From NCBI GenBank assembly GCA_017634555.1, contig JAGBNF010000020.1, positions 16,834 to 80,833 on the forward strand: 64,000 nucleotides of DNA. Reading direction: 5' to 3'. A program made the translations under genes and the position numbers. The notes under the pieces are model-generated. The model was not told the DNA's origin, made no database searches, and saw only the letters and a program-made list of their open reading frames with translations. Below, piece after piece: positions 45,676 to 54,076 of this stretch; within the stretch, counting starts at the first letter, position 1; every line of letters begins with the position of its first letter. Source of the DNA: Eubacterium sp. (GTDB lineage Bacteria > Bacillota > Clostridia > Lachnospirales > Lachnospiraceae).

Positions 45676-46779
45676 TTAGATCATATCCCCAAGTGATGTA
45701 TATTCATATCCATGAGCTTCAGCTACATTCTTGTTTGTAAGCTTACCCAGGTAACAGTTTACACCTGTGCTGATTGCTCTATTCTCACATGCCTTCTCAA
45801 GTCCCTGATTAGCGATCATGAGACCGTACTTAAGTGTTGCATTTGTAAGTGCGATAGTACTTGTTCTCGGAACTGCACCCGGCATGTTACCTACGCAGTA
45901 ATGAACTACGCCATCAACTATATAAACAGGATCATCATGAGTAGTAACACGGCTGCTCTCTCCGCATCCGCCCTGATCGATAGCTACATCTACAAATACA
46001 GCACCGTCCTTCATTTCAGGCAGATACTTCTTCTTGAAAAGCTTCGGAGTTGAAGCACCCGGAATAAGAACCGATCCGATAACCAGGTCTGCATCCTTAA
46101 GTACTCTCTCGATATTACTGTCTGTAGAAACGAGTGTCTGGATATGTGCACCAAACATGTTATCAAGCTCTTCAAGTCTCTTCAGATTAACATCAAGTAT
46201 AGTAACGTTAGCACCCATACCTACAGCGATCTTGCAGGCATTCATACCAACAGTACCGCCACCGAGAATAACAACATTTGCCTTCGGAGTTCCCGGAACA
46301 CCGGCAAGAAGAATACCCTCACCGCCGAACTTCTTCTCGAGATACTTAGCGCCTTCCTGAATAGAGAGACGACCTGCGATCTGAGACATCGGTGCAAGAC
46401 ACGGAAGTCCGTTATCTTCGATAGTCTCATAAGCTACTGCCTTTACCTTTCCTGCAAGGAGAGCATCTGTCTGCTCCTTATCAGCAGCAAGATGAAGATA
46501 TGTATAAAGAATAAGACCTTCACGGAAGAATTTATACTCGCTCTCCAGAGGCTCCTTAACCTTGATCATCATATCAACAAGGCTCCAAACCTCTGCCGCA
46601 TTATCGATAATGCTTGCGCCCGCATCAACATACTCATTATCCGTAAAGCCCGAACCGATTCCGGCTCCTCTTTCCATATAGACATGATGTCCTGCAGCCA
46701 CATAAGTCTTAACATTATCCGGTGTAAGTCCTACACGGAATTCGTTATTCTTAATCTCCTTAACGCAACCAATTTTCAT
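45676..46779 (-). CDS. ald: Alanine dehydrogenase
   Basis: Reversible NAD-dependent oxidation of L-alanine to pyruvate and ammonia. N-terminal domain with MKIGCVKEIKNNEFRVGLTP and catalytic region MIKVKEPLESEY; HLAADKEQT contains the catalytic His; Rossmann block VVILGGGTVGMNACKIAVGMGANVTI-like with the NAD site; DVAIDQGGCGESSR and C-terminal NMPGAVPRTST. 367 residues, typical. AAGGAGAAGGGTAAA precedes the ATG. Monocistronic or with the LysR gene. Confidence 0.97.
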   Translation of the reverse strand: MKIGCVKEIKNNEFRVGLTPDNVKTYVAAGHHVYMERGAGIGSGFTDNEYVDAGASIIDNAAEVWSLVDMMIKVKEPLESEYKFFREGLILYTYLHLAADKEQTDALLAGKVKAVAYETIEDNGLPCLAPMSQIAGRLSIQEGAKYLEKKFGGEGILLAGVPGTPKANVVILGGGTVGMNACKIAVGMGANVTILDVNLKRLEELDNMFGAHIQTLVSTDSNIERVLKDADLVIGSVLIPGASTPKLFKKKYLPEMKDGAVFVDVAIDQGGCGESSRVTTHDDPVYIVDGVVHYCVGNMPGAVPRTSTIALTNATLKYGLMIANQGLEKACENRAISTGVNCYLGKLTNKNVAEAHGYEYTSLGDMI

Positions 46780-46815
46780 TTTACCCTTCTCCTTTATATT
46801 AATAAGATAACGTAT

Positions 46816-46844
46816 ATTCTACTAGATTGGGGCTTATGGCACAA
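46816..46844 (-). promoter_or_regulatory. Candidate promoter of ald
   Basis: TTGTGC, 17 bases, TAGAAT on the minus strand, 37 bases before the ald start. The -10 is good, the -35 weak. Confidence 0.45.
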
Positions 46845-46899
46845 GGAAAGATTAATAATTTAATGTATTCTCAATATCTGTTATGTTACTAGATATATT

Positions 46900-47008
46900 A
46901 TCAGTTTTTTCTCAACCCTTTACATCACATCCTGTGCCTTGTCACGAAAAAGCTGATAAATTTCAGTTTTTTCTCAATTTTTTCATGATCAATTTCAGTT
47001 TTTTCTCT
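46900..47008. repeat. Three dispersed copies of TTTCAGTTTTTTCTCAA
   Basis: Copies at 46900-46915, 46961-46977 and 46993-47008 in the gap between ald and the epimerase gene, otherwise non-coding. T-rich, no known element. Confidence 0.6.
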
Positions 47009-47030
47009 ATCTATCATAATTCCCTCAATT

Positions 47031-47062
47031 TAAAAATCAGCCGCTGGTCTTCCCGGCGGCTG
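47031..47062 (-). terminator. Terminator of the epimerase gene
   Basis: CAGCCGCTGG pairs with CCGGCGGCTG (one G-U) across 4-5 bases; followed on the minus strand by ATTTTTA. Sequence-related to the hairpin at 45584. Confidence 0.75.
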
Positions 47063-47069
47063 ATAAATC

Positions 47070-48149
47070 TCATTTATTATACTCCGCATACCACTCTGCG
47101 AATTTTCTTAGTCCTTCTCTGATTCCAATCTTAGGAGTAAAACCGTAGTCTCTCTCCAATGCATCTGAATCAGCATAAGTTACAGGTACATCCCCCGGCT
47201 GCATACCTACAAGCTCACGATGTCCCTCAAAGTCATAATCTTCAGGAAGCACACCTGCACGAACAAGCTCCTCCTGCAATGTACTTACATAGTCCAGCAG
47301 ATTCTCCGGCTGACCACCACCGATATTATAAATCGCATACGGTGGAAGCGGAAGTCCATCAGGACCATTCTCTCTTGAAGGTGCGCCCTGCATAACACGA
47401 TATACACCCTCGACAATATCATCGATATAAGTAAAATCTCTCCTCATATCGCCGTAATTAAATATCTGAATATTCTTACCTGCCACAAGCTTCTCAGTAG
47501 CACTGAAGTAAAACATATCCGGACGTCCTGCCGGCCCATATACAGTAAAGAATCTAAGCCCCGTAGACGGAATGTTATAAATCTTCGAATACGCATGAGC
47601 GATAAGCTCATCACTCTTCTTAGTAGCAGCATAAAGACTAACCGGATTATCAACCTTATCATCAGTTGAGAAAGGCACCTTCTTGTTACCACCGTATACA
47701 GAAGAGCTTGATGCATAAATCAGATGCTCAACGCCCTTTGCACCATTGTCATACGAATGACGGCACGCCTCAAGAATATTGTAAAAACCGATTATATTAC
47801 TCTCAATATATACATCCAGAAGATCATCAGACGGTCTGACACCACCCTGAGCAGCAAGATTTACAACGACATCAAACTTATACTCATCAAAAGTTTTCTC
47901 AACCAGCGTTTTATCGCCGATAGAGCCCTTTACAAATACATGTTTTACATCCGACTTTTCAGCTGCAGCTTCTATCAATCCTAAACGGTATTCCTTAAGC
48001 TTCGGATCATAATATGAATTCATGTTATCAAAGCTAACTACAGTTCCCGAAGTCATTTCCTTCAGTAATCTGATAACAAGATTCGCTCCGATAAATCCCG
48101 GGCTTCCTGTGACAAGTATATTCTTGCCATTTAAATCTATTGCTTGCAT
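47070..48149 (-). CDS. NAD-dependent epimerase, UDP-glucuronate 4-epimerase-like
   Basis: Extended SDR enzyme: Rossmann TGSPGFIGANL, NMNSYYDPKLKEYR (the region conserved in UDP-GlcA 4-epimerases), Ser/Tyr/Lys catalytic centre SSSSVYGG and YAATKK, RFFTVYGPAGRPDM and FNYGDMRRDFTYIDD. Would make UDP-galacturonate from the UDP-glucuronate produced by the UGD encoded upstream. 359 residues. The ATG at 48149 is 7 bases after AGGGG; a TTG two codons earlier is less likely. Precursor enzyme for acidic EPS. Confidence 0.9.
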   Translation of the reverse strand: MQAIDLNGKNILVTGSPGFIGANLVIRLLKEMTSGTVVSFDNMNSYYDPKLKEYRLGLIEAAAEKSDVKHVFVKGSIGDKTLVEKTFDEYKFDVVVNLAAQGGVRPSDDLLDVYIESNIIGFYNILEACRHSYDNGAKGVEHLIYASSSSVYGGNKKVPFSTDDKVDNPVSLYAATKKSDELIAHAYSKIYNIPSTGLRFFTVYGPAGRPDMFYFSATEKLVAGKNIQIFNYGDMRRDFTYIDDIVEGVYRVMQGAPSRENGPDGLPLPPYAIYNIGGGQPENLLDYVSTLQEELVRAGVLPEDYDFEGHRELVGMQPGDVPVTYADSDALERDYGFTPKIGIREGLRKFAEWYAEYNK

Positions 48150-48167
48150 TTCCAATCCCCTAATTAA

Positions 48168-48195
48168 TACCTGGCACCTATCTAGGTGCCAGGTA
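48168..48195. repeat. REP-like hairpin between UGD and the epimerase gene
   Basis: TACCTGGCACCTA-TC-TAGGTGCCAGGTA, a 13-bp stem. It is built of two inverted CTGGCACC half-sites like those flanking the RAYT gene. No T-run, so a simple terminator is unlikely. Confidence 0.8.
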
Positions 48196-48216
48196 CCGTT
48201 TACAAATCGTTCATAA

Positions 48217-49716
48217 TTAATCTCTGCGGAATAAGTCTCTTGTGTAAACCTTCTCTTCTACATCATCAAGCACACTGTCATAACGGTTAGCGATGATGCA
48301 TCCACACATCTTCTTGAACTTCTTAAGGTTATTTACAACTGTAGAACCGAAGAATGTTGAACCATCCTCAAGTGTCGGCTCATATATAACAACCTTAGCG
48401 CCCTTAGCCTTGATACGCTTCATTACGCCCTGTATCGAAGACTGTCGGAAGTTATCACTGTTACTCTTCATAGTAAGACGATAAACACCTACTATAACTT
48501 CCTTCTGCTTATTCTCACGATCAACATTGTACTGAGTATCCTCTGAATAAGAATATGCACCGGCAATCTCAAGTACTCTGTCTGCGATGAAGTCTTTTCT
48601 TGTTCTGTTACTTTCAACGATAGCCTGGATAAGATTCTCCGGAACATTCTGATAGTTAGCAAGAAGCTGCTTTGTATCCTTTGGAAGGCAATAACCACCG
48701 TATCCGAATGAAGGGTTATTGTAGTAATCACCTACTCTCGGATCGAAGCAAACACCCTTGATAATGTCTGCAGTATTAAGTCCCTTTACCTCTGCATAAG
48801 TATCAAGCTCGTTGAAGTAACTTACACGAAGTGCAAGATATGTATTAACGAAAAGCTTTGTAGCTTCTGCTTCTGTTGTAGCCATACGAAGTACAGGAAT
48901 ATCAGTCTTGATAGCACCCTGCTGAAGAAGCTTGGCAAATCCGTCAGCTGCTTCCTGATTCTTCTCATCAGAACCAACAATGATTCTTGCAGGATAAAGA
49001 TTATCATAGAGTGCCTTACTCTCACGTAAGAACTCAGGACTGAAGATGATGTTATCCATACCCAGCTTCTCTCTAACCTGAACTGTATATCCAACCGGAA
49101 TAGTTGACTTAATAACTATTGTCGGCTTTTTCTTCTTTTTAGCTGTAGCTGACTTGATAAGTGAAAGCACCGACTCAACAGCACTGCAATCGAAATAGTT
49201 AGTCTTTGGATCATAATTTGTCGGTGCAGCTACGATAATATAATCTGCTGAGCTGTATGCCTTATCTCCATCAAGTGTAGCAGTAAGGCTGAGACCACGA
49301 GCCTCATGCTCTGCCAGATACATCTCAATATAATCATCCTGAATTGGGCTGATCCAGTTATTCAGTTTCTCTACCTTCTCAGGTACAACGTCTACAGCAG
49401 TAACATCATTATGCTGTGACAGAAGAACTGCAAGTGAAAGACCTACGTAGCCCGTACCTGCTACAGCGATCTTCTTTTTCTTTACTTCAATCTTTTCAGC
49501 TTCATCATCAACCAAAACATCCTGCATAGAAAAGCCAAGCTCTTCCATAAGTACAAGAAGCTGATCAACAGACGGAGTATAATCCTCCGATTCAAGTCTC
49601 GATAAAATAGAACGATTAATACCTGTTTTCTTTGCAAGCTCTGCCTGCGAAATCTTAAGCGCTTTTCTCTTTCCAACTACTGTGTCTGCAAGCAGACCTA
49701 ATGATAATTGCTTCAT
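48217..49716 (-). CDS. UDP-glucose 6-dehydrogenase with N-terminal XRE-type HTH domain
   Basis: Makes UDP-glucuronate from UDP-glucose using NAD. The dehydrogenase starts at about residue 80 ([19 protein letters not shown]) and includes [10 protein letters not shown], the [12 protein letters not shown] block, and catalytic Cys in [15 protein letters not shown], with the C-terminal NAD/UDP-binding domain. Residues 1-70 are an XRE-like helix-turn-helix ([22 protein letters not shown]), not normally part of this enzyme; the two are in one uninterrupted frame. 499 residues. Own promoter at 49785 and hairpin in the leader. Next gene downstream is the UDP-GlcA 4-epimerase. Confidence 0.93.
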   Translation of the reverse strand: MKQLSLGLLADTVVGKRKALKISQAELAKKTGINRSILSRLESEDYTPSVDQLLVLMEELGFSMQDVLVDDEAEKIEVKKKKIAVAGTGYVGLSLAVLLSQHNDVTAVDVVPEKVEKLNNWISPIQDDYIEMYLAEHEARGLSLTATLDGDKAYSSADYIIVAAPTNYDPKTNYFDCSAVESVLSLIKSATAKKKKKPTIVIKSTIPVGYTVQVREKLGMDNIIFSPEFLRESKALYDNLYPARIIVGSDEKNQEAADGFAKLLQQGAIKTDIPVLRMATTEAEATKLFVNTYLALRVSYFNELDTYAEVKGLNTADIIKGVCFDPRVGDYYNNPSFGYGGYCLPKDTKQLLANYQNVPENLIQAIVESNRTRKDFIADRVLEIAGAYSYSEDTQYNVDRENKQKEVIVGVYRLTMKSNSDNFRQSSIQGVMKRIKAKGAKVVIYEPTLEDGSTFFGSTVVNNLKKFKKMCGCIIANRYDSVLDDVEEKVYTRDLFRRD

Positions 49717-49729
49717 GGCACCTCCCCTA

Positions 49730-49760
49730 ATAAAAAGACGCTCATGTTGTCAAGAGCGTC
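49730..49760 (-). terminator. Terminator-like hairpin in the leader of the HTH-UGD gene
   Basis: GACGCTC pairs with GAGCGTC across 10 bases and is followed by TTTTTATTA, then AGGGGAGG and the start codon. It lies downstream of the candidate promoter, so it must be passed by transcripts from it: an attenuator is possible. An alternative pairing TGTTG...CAACA overlaps the stem. It may also terminate the sugar-transferase transcript. Confidence 0.7.
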
Positions 49761-49784
49761 AACAGCCGTACAACCATGTACATA

Positions 49785-49813
49785 ATTATAACAATCTTGT
49801 TACTATATAGCAA
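49785..49813 (-). promoter_or_regulatory. Candidate promoter of the HTH-UGD gene
   Basis: TTGCTA, 17 bases, perfect TATAAT on the minus strand, in the 109-base gap after the sugar-transferase gene. Confidence 0.65.
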
Positions 49814-49825
49814 CATTATTCTTTA

Positions 49826-50512
49826 TTATTTGCTTAAAACCGCCACCACTGTTTTTATCAACGTCACAAAATCTCTGAACAGATTAAACTTTCTAATATA
49901 TTCCAGATTAAACTTCATCTTCTGCGGAAGTATTTTCTTAACATATACCTCATCTACATTTGAGACTCCACTCAGAAGCTTTGCCTCATCCTTGAAACGT
50001 ATACTCGCCTCGCTTGTAATCCCCGATGGAAGAAGCAGCGTCGCAAAATATTCCGGCTCATAGCATCTGACATACTTAAGTACTTCCGGACGTTTACCAA
50101 CAAAGCTCATGTTTCCCGATACAACATCAAACAGCTGCGGCAGCTCATCTATCCTGTACTTGCGCAGCTTACTTCCGATTTTCGTAATTCTTTTATCATT
50201 ACCAACTGTTACTGCGCTGCCAAGCTTATCCGCTCCAACCACCATAGTCCTGAACTTATGGATTCTGAATCTTTTACCATAAGCCGTTACACGTTCCTGA
50301 AGGTAGAATACAGGTCCCTTAGAATCCTTCTTGATCATCACGGCGATCACAATCATAGGAACCGCAAGCAGTATAAGTAATACCGATGCTGCAGCAAAAT
50401 CAAAGCCTCGCTTCAGCATCAGCTGTACACGTTTTCTATTCAGTTTCTCCCAATAAGGCCGCACTTCCGGAATCCTCATAAACTCCGGCAGATCATCCCA
50501 GTCTCTCAACAT
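49826..50512 (-). CDS. Undecaprenyl-phosphate sugar phosphotransferase (priming transferase)
   Basis: Bacterial sugar transferase family (WcaJ/PglC-like): membrane re-entrant region FDFAAASVLLILLAVPMIVIAV (about 37-60), KFRTM, the RKYRIDELPQL catalytic block and SFVGKRPEV. It puts the first sugar phosphate on undecaprenyl phosphate, starting repeat-unit synthesis. 228 residues, i.e. the short form without extra membrane helices. Starts 7 bases after the aminotransferase gene; last gene of the EPS synthesis run before the UGD unit. Confidence 0.93.
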   Translation of the reverse strand: MLRDWDDLPEFMRIPEVRPYWEKLNRKRVQLMLKRGFDFAAASVLLILLAVPMIVIAVMIKKDSKGPVFYLQERVTAYGKRFRIHKFRTMVVGADKLGSAVTVGNDKRITKIGSKLRKYRIDELPQLFDVVSGNMSFVGKRPEVLKYVRCYEPEYFATLLLPSGITSEASIRFKDEAKLLSGVSNVDEVYVKKILPQKMKFNLEYIRKFNLFRDFVTLIKTVVAVLSK

Positions 50513-50519
50513 GTCTAAT

Positions 50520-51911
50520 CTAACTTATCCTCTTCATCCATCTTTCTCTAATCTCGCTCACAACCTCTTTAAAGTTTGCGCATACATAATCCACATCCTC
50601 ATCAGAAAGGAGTGTATGTACCGGCAGCGTGATCAGGTTATGATAATAATCATATGCACACGGATAATTATCTATTCCGCCCGACATTTCCTTATATGCT
50701 GTCATCATCGGCATCGGTTTAAAATGTACATTAACAGGAATGCCTAGCTTCGACATACCCTTAATTATATCATTTCTCTCACCCTCAGTTATATCCGGGA
50801 TACGTACCAGAAACAGATGATTTGATCCGTCCATTGTTTCTGTATGATGTATGAGATGCGATAATCCAAATTCTTCACACATCGCCTCATACTTCTTCAT
50901 AATCCTAACTCTTCTCGAAAGCAGTGACAGATATCTATCCAGCTGTCCGTGTCCGATTGCGGCCGTAATGTCTGTCATATTGCACTTATACCATGGGCCT
51001 ATAACATCGTACTCCCAAGTTCCAGCCTTCGACTTTGCCAAAGCATCCGAGCTCTGACCATGCAGCGACAGCAACTGATAGAAACGATAAATCTCCTTAT
51101 CGGTCAAGCCCTCATCATATACCGACTGTGGCAGGCACCATGTTGCAGCACCGCCCTCACCGGTTGTAAAATTCTTTACCGCATGGAATGAGAAGCTTGA
51201 AAAATGTGCAAGTGCTCCACAATAACGACGTTCCGGACTACTAAGTCTTCCCTTACCTGTATGGGATACAATACGGCTTGCACCAAGACTGTGAGCACAG
51301 TCACTTACGACCGCTACACAGCCGAGTCCGCGCTGTATACGTGCCGAAAGCTCTGACAACGGACTTCCGTCTGACGCAACAGGTTTAAACAATCCTCTCT
51401 TCTTTTCTACAATCTCAAATATGCGATCATAATCACATACTACACCGCCAAGATCTACAGGTACGATAGCCTTCGTCTTTTCAGTGATCATCTGCTCCAG
51501 AGCATCATAATCTATTTCCGGAGCATTCGTATCAGAGCTTCCATCCTTTTGAATATCCACAAACTTTACAGTAGCTCCGCAGTGGATAGCTGCCGATGCT
51601 GTTGCTGTATATGAATATGCCGGAACTATAACTTCATCTCCCGGTTTAATACCAAGGATTCTGAAATTTAATTCCTCTGCAGCCGTTCCCGAACTAAGTC
51701 CGACAACTTTGCTGCTATAGTATTCCCTTGCTTCATCCTCCTCACAATCAACATCTGTCCTGCCGGTTTCAATATACGCGGCCAGCCTGCATTCCAGACT
51801 CTTCGTACGTGGTCCCGTTGTGATCCATCCCGAACGAAGTGTCTTTACAACCTCCTCAATTTCAATCTCCGAGATATCCGGAGAGCAAAAATTGATCTTT
51901 CTCATTTCCAT
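50520..51911 (-). CDS. DegT/DnrJ/EryC1-family sugar aminotransferase
   Basis: PLP enzyme aminating a keto sugar nucleotide. VVGLSSGTAAEEL, IVPAYSYTATASA, VDLGGVVCD, and the Schiff-base Lys in FSFHAVKNFTTGEGG, are clear. Two inserts (about residues 50-65 and 175-215) make it longer (463) than the usual 370-400. Located between a GT2 gene and the priming transferase gene, consistent with an amino-sugar such as a 4-amino-4,6-dideoxy sugar in the repeat unit. No matching dehydratase is seen in the window. Confidence 0.92.
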   Translation of the reverse strand: MEMRKINFCSPDISEIEIEEVVKTLRSGWITTGPRTKSLECRLAAYIETGRTDVDCEEDEAREYYSSKVVGLSSGTAAEELNFRILGIKPGDEVIVPAYSYTATASAAIHCGATVKFVDIQKDGSSDTNAPEIDYDALEQMITEKTKAIVPVDLGGVVCDYDRIFEIVEKKRGLFKPVASDGSPLSELSARIQRGLGCVAVVSDCAHSLGASRIVSHTGKGRLSSPERRYCGALAHFSSFSFHAVKNFTTGEGGAATWCLPQSVYDEGLTDKEIYRFYQLLSLHGQSSDALAKSKAGTWEYDVIGPWYKCNMTDITAAIGHGQLDRYLSLLSRRVRIMKKYEAMCEEFGLSHLIHHTETMDGSNHLFLVRIPDITEGERNDIIKGMSKLGIPVNVHFKPMPMMTAYKEMSGGIDNYPCAYDYYHNLITLPVHTLLSDEDVDYVCANFKEVVSEIRERWMKRIS

Positions 51912-51926
51912 ACCTATTTCCTACTC

Positions 51927-52979
51927 TTATCTCTTATTACTTATTGAGCGATACCCGGTTATCGCCCTATAAAGTACCGGGTAAAAAAGCTTAAAAAACC
52001 ACGGACAGTATCTGACCACTCTGTAGCCGATCCTCGTCATCCTTCCATAACATTTGATTCCCGTCTTCTTTCCAAGCTTTACTATGTAATCCCTCTGATA
52101 TCTCGCAAACCTTTTATCTTCACATTGTCCGGCACAAGAGTACCTGACATAAAATTCAATTAACTGATCGATACGAGTCTCATAGCTTCGCCTCAGCTGT
52201 TCTTTACCGAAAACCGTATTCATATTCTTCATGATAAACGTCTGATATTTAACATATGATTTACGCCAATCACAAATGTTCCGTTTAGTAAAAGTATCGA
52301 TTATACTTCCCTTACGTTTTCTATGAAAATATAAAACTTCATCGACAACACAGACATTTTCACATTTATCTATAATGCGAAATGTGGTCGCCAGATCCTC
52401 ATACACATCCCCTTCGGGAAACCTCACTCGTCTGAAAAGCTCTTTCCTGTAAAGCTTGTTCCAGACTGACTGATTGATCATACCATCCGGTAAGGCTCTT
52501 AGTGCCTTTACTCTGTCATACCTTCCTGCAATGATAGGCGGCTTTATCTTTGCCTGTTCCATTCCACCATCATCATCCGTGATAGCAAACCTGCACACAG
52601 CCATATCTATCCGACTGCTCGCATCATCAATCAAATCCTGCTTTGTTGGCTGCATCGTATTTACTAGCGTTTCCACAAAGCGCACATCATACACATCATC
52701 AGAATCAAAGAACGCAACATAATCCCCCTTCATCATATCCAATCCCCTGTTGCGCGCAGCACTGAGTCCCCTGTTCTCCTGATGAATAAGTCTTATACGC
52801 GGATCCGACTCTGCATACTTGTCGCAGATTTCACCCGACTTATCTGTCGACCCGTCATCAATAATGATGATCTCGAGCTTCTTATAAGATTGCCCGATCA
52901 CACTGTCCAACGCTTCGGGAAGATACGATGCGACATTATAGACAGGCACTATAATACTGACTAAACCCTTGTCACTCAT
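51927..52979 (-). CDS. Family 2 glycosyltransferase
   Basis: GT-A fold: LVSIIVPVYNVASYLPEALDSV, IIIDDGSTDKSGEIC, and GLSAARNRGLDMMKGDYVAFFDSDD with the metal-binding DSDD. ATG at 52979 overlaps the end of the WecB gene as ATGA and has GGAGAAGG upstream; a longer frame from 53015 is not supported. 350 residues. Adds one sugar of the repeat unit; acceptor and donor cannot be told from sequence. Confidence 0.92.
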   Translation of the reverse strand: MSDKGLVSIIVPVYNVASYLPEALDSVIGQSYKKLEIIIIDDGSTDKSGEICDKYAESDPRIRLIHQENRGLSAARNRGLDMMKGDYVAFFDSDDVYDVRFVETLVNTMQPTKQDLIDDASSRIDMAVCRFAITDDDGGMEQAKIKPPIIAGRYDRVKALRALPDGMINQSVWNKLYRKELFRRVRFPEGDVYEDLATTFRIIDKCENVCVVDEVLYFHRKRKGSIIDTFTKRNICDWRKSYVKYQTFIMKNMNTVFGKEQLRRSYETRIDQLIEFYVRYSCAGQCEDKRFARYQRDYIVKLGKKTGIKCYGRMTRIGYRVVRYCPWFFKLFYPVLYRAITGYRSISNKR

Positions 52980-54076
52980 ATTCCCTTCTCCAGTATATCC
53001 GCAATCCTCTCGCACGCATGTCCGTCTCCGTACGGATTGCAGGCATGCGACATTTTACTATATTCTTCAGAATTCTCAAGCAGTTCTTTAAATGCACCGT
53101 AGATCACCTCTTCATCGGTTCCGACAAGTCTGAGTGTTCCGGCATTTATCCCCTCTGTTCTTTCAGTCGTATCACGCATCACAAGAACGGGAACCCCATA
53201 ACTCGGACATTCTTCCTGTATTCCACCCGAATCGGTCAGACAGAGATACGCCCTCGCTTCAAAATTATGGCAATCAAAGACATCCAGAGGTTCTATGATA
53301 TGGATAGACTTGCAGTCTCCTAGTTCCTCATCCGCAGCCTTTCTGACAACAGGATTCATATGAACAGGATATACCGCTCTGCAGTCAGGATGTTCATCAA
53401 GTACTCTTCTTATAGCTCTGAACATACGGTGCATCGGCTCGCCGAGATTCTCCCTACGATGAGCGGTAACGAAGATCATCTTCTTATCTCCGACCCAATC
53501 AAGCTCCGGATGAGTATAATCCTCTTTCACGGTATACTGCATCGCATCAATGACTGTATTGCCTGTAACATATATCGTATCGGCATCCTTGCCTTCCTTA
53601 AGAAGATTCTCCTTCGCAAGCGCTGTCGGAGCAAAGTTATATCTGCTCACGATACTTACCGCCTGACGATTAAATTCCTCAGGGTAAGGTCGGTATATAT
53701 TATAAGTCCTGAGTCCCGCCTCAACATGTCCGACAGGAATCTGCAGATAATAACACGCAAGCGCTGTCGCAAATGTAGTCGTTGTATCCCCATGAACAAG
53801 AACGGTGTCCGGCCTTTCCTTCTCAAGTACAGCCTTGATACTACTTAAAACATTCACCGTTATATCAAAAAGGTCCTGCTGTTCCTTCATGATATTTAAA
53901 TCATAATCGGGAACAATATCAAATACACGCAGCACCTGATCCAGCATCTGACGATGTTGAGCAGTCACGCATACAACAACTTCAAGTCCTTCCCTTTTCT
54001 TCATTTCAAGTATCAGCGGACAGATCTTAATTGCTTCAGGTCTTGTCCCAAATACTGTCATTATTTTCTTCTTCAT
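52976..54076 (-). CDS. wecB: UDP-GlcNAc 2-epimerase (non-hydrolysing)
   Basis: Converts UDP-GlcNAc to UDP-ManNAc. MTVFGTRPEAIKICPLI, VHGDTTTTFATALACYY, VEAGLRTYNIYRPYPEE, and the C-terminal DSGGIQEECP block are diagnostic. 366 residues. Overlaps the Wzx gene by 4 bases and the GT2 gene by 4. Together with the UDP-ManNAc dehydrogenase at 56620 it gives UDP-ManNAcA. Confidence 0.96.
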   Translation of the reverse strand: MKKKIMTVFGTRPEAIKICPLILEMKKREGLEVVVCVTAQHRQMLDQVLRVFDIVPDYDLNIMKEQQDLFDITVNVLSSIKAVLEKERPDTVLVHGDTTTTFATALACYYLQIPVGHVEAGLRTYNIYRPYPEEFNRQAVSIVSRYNFAPTALAKENLLKEGKDADTIYVTGNTVIDAMQYTVKEDYTHPELDWVGDKKMIFVTAHRRENLGEPMHRMFRAIRRVLDEHPDCRAVYPVHMNPVVRKAADEELGDCKSIHIIEPLDVFDCHNFEARAYLCLTDSGGIQEECPSYGVPVLVMRDTTERTEGINAGTLRLVGTDEEVIYGAFKELLENSEEYSKMSHACNPYGDGHACERIADILEKGI

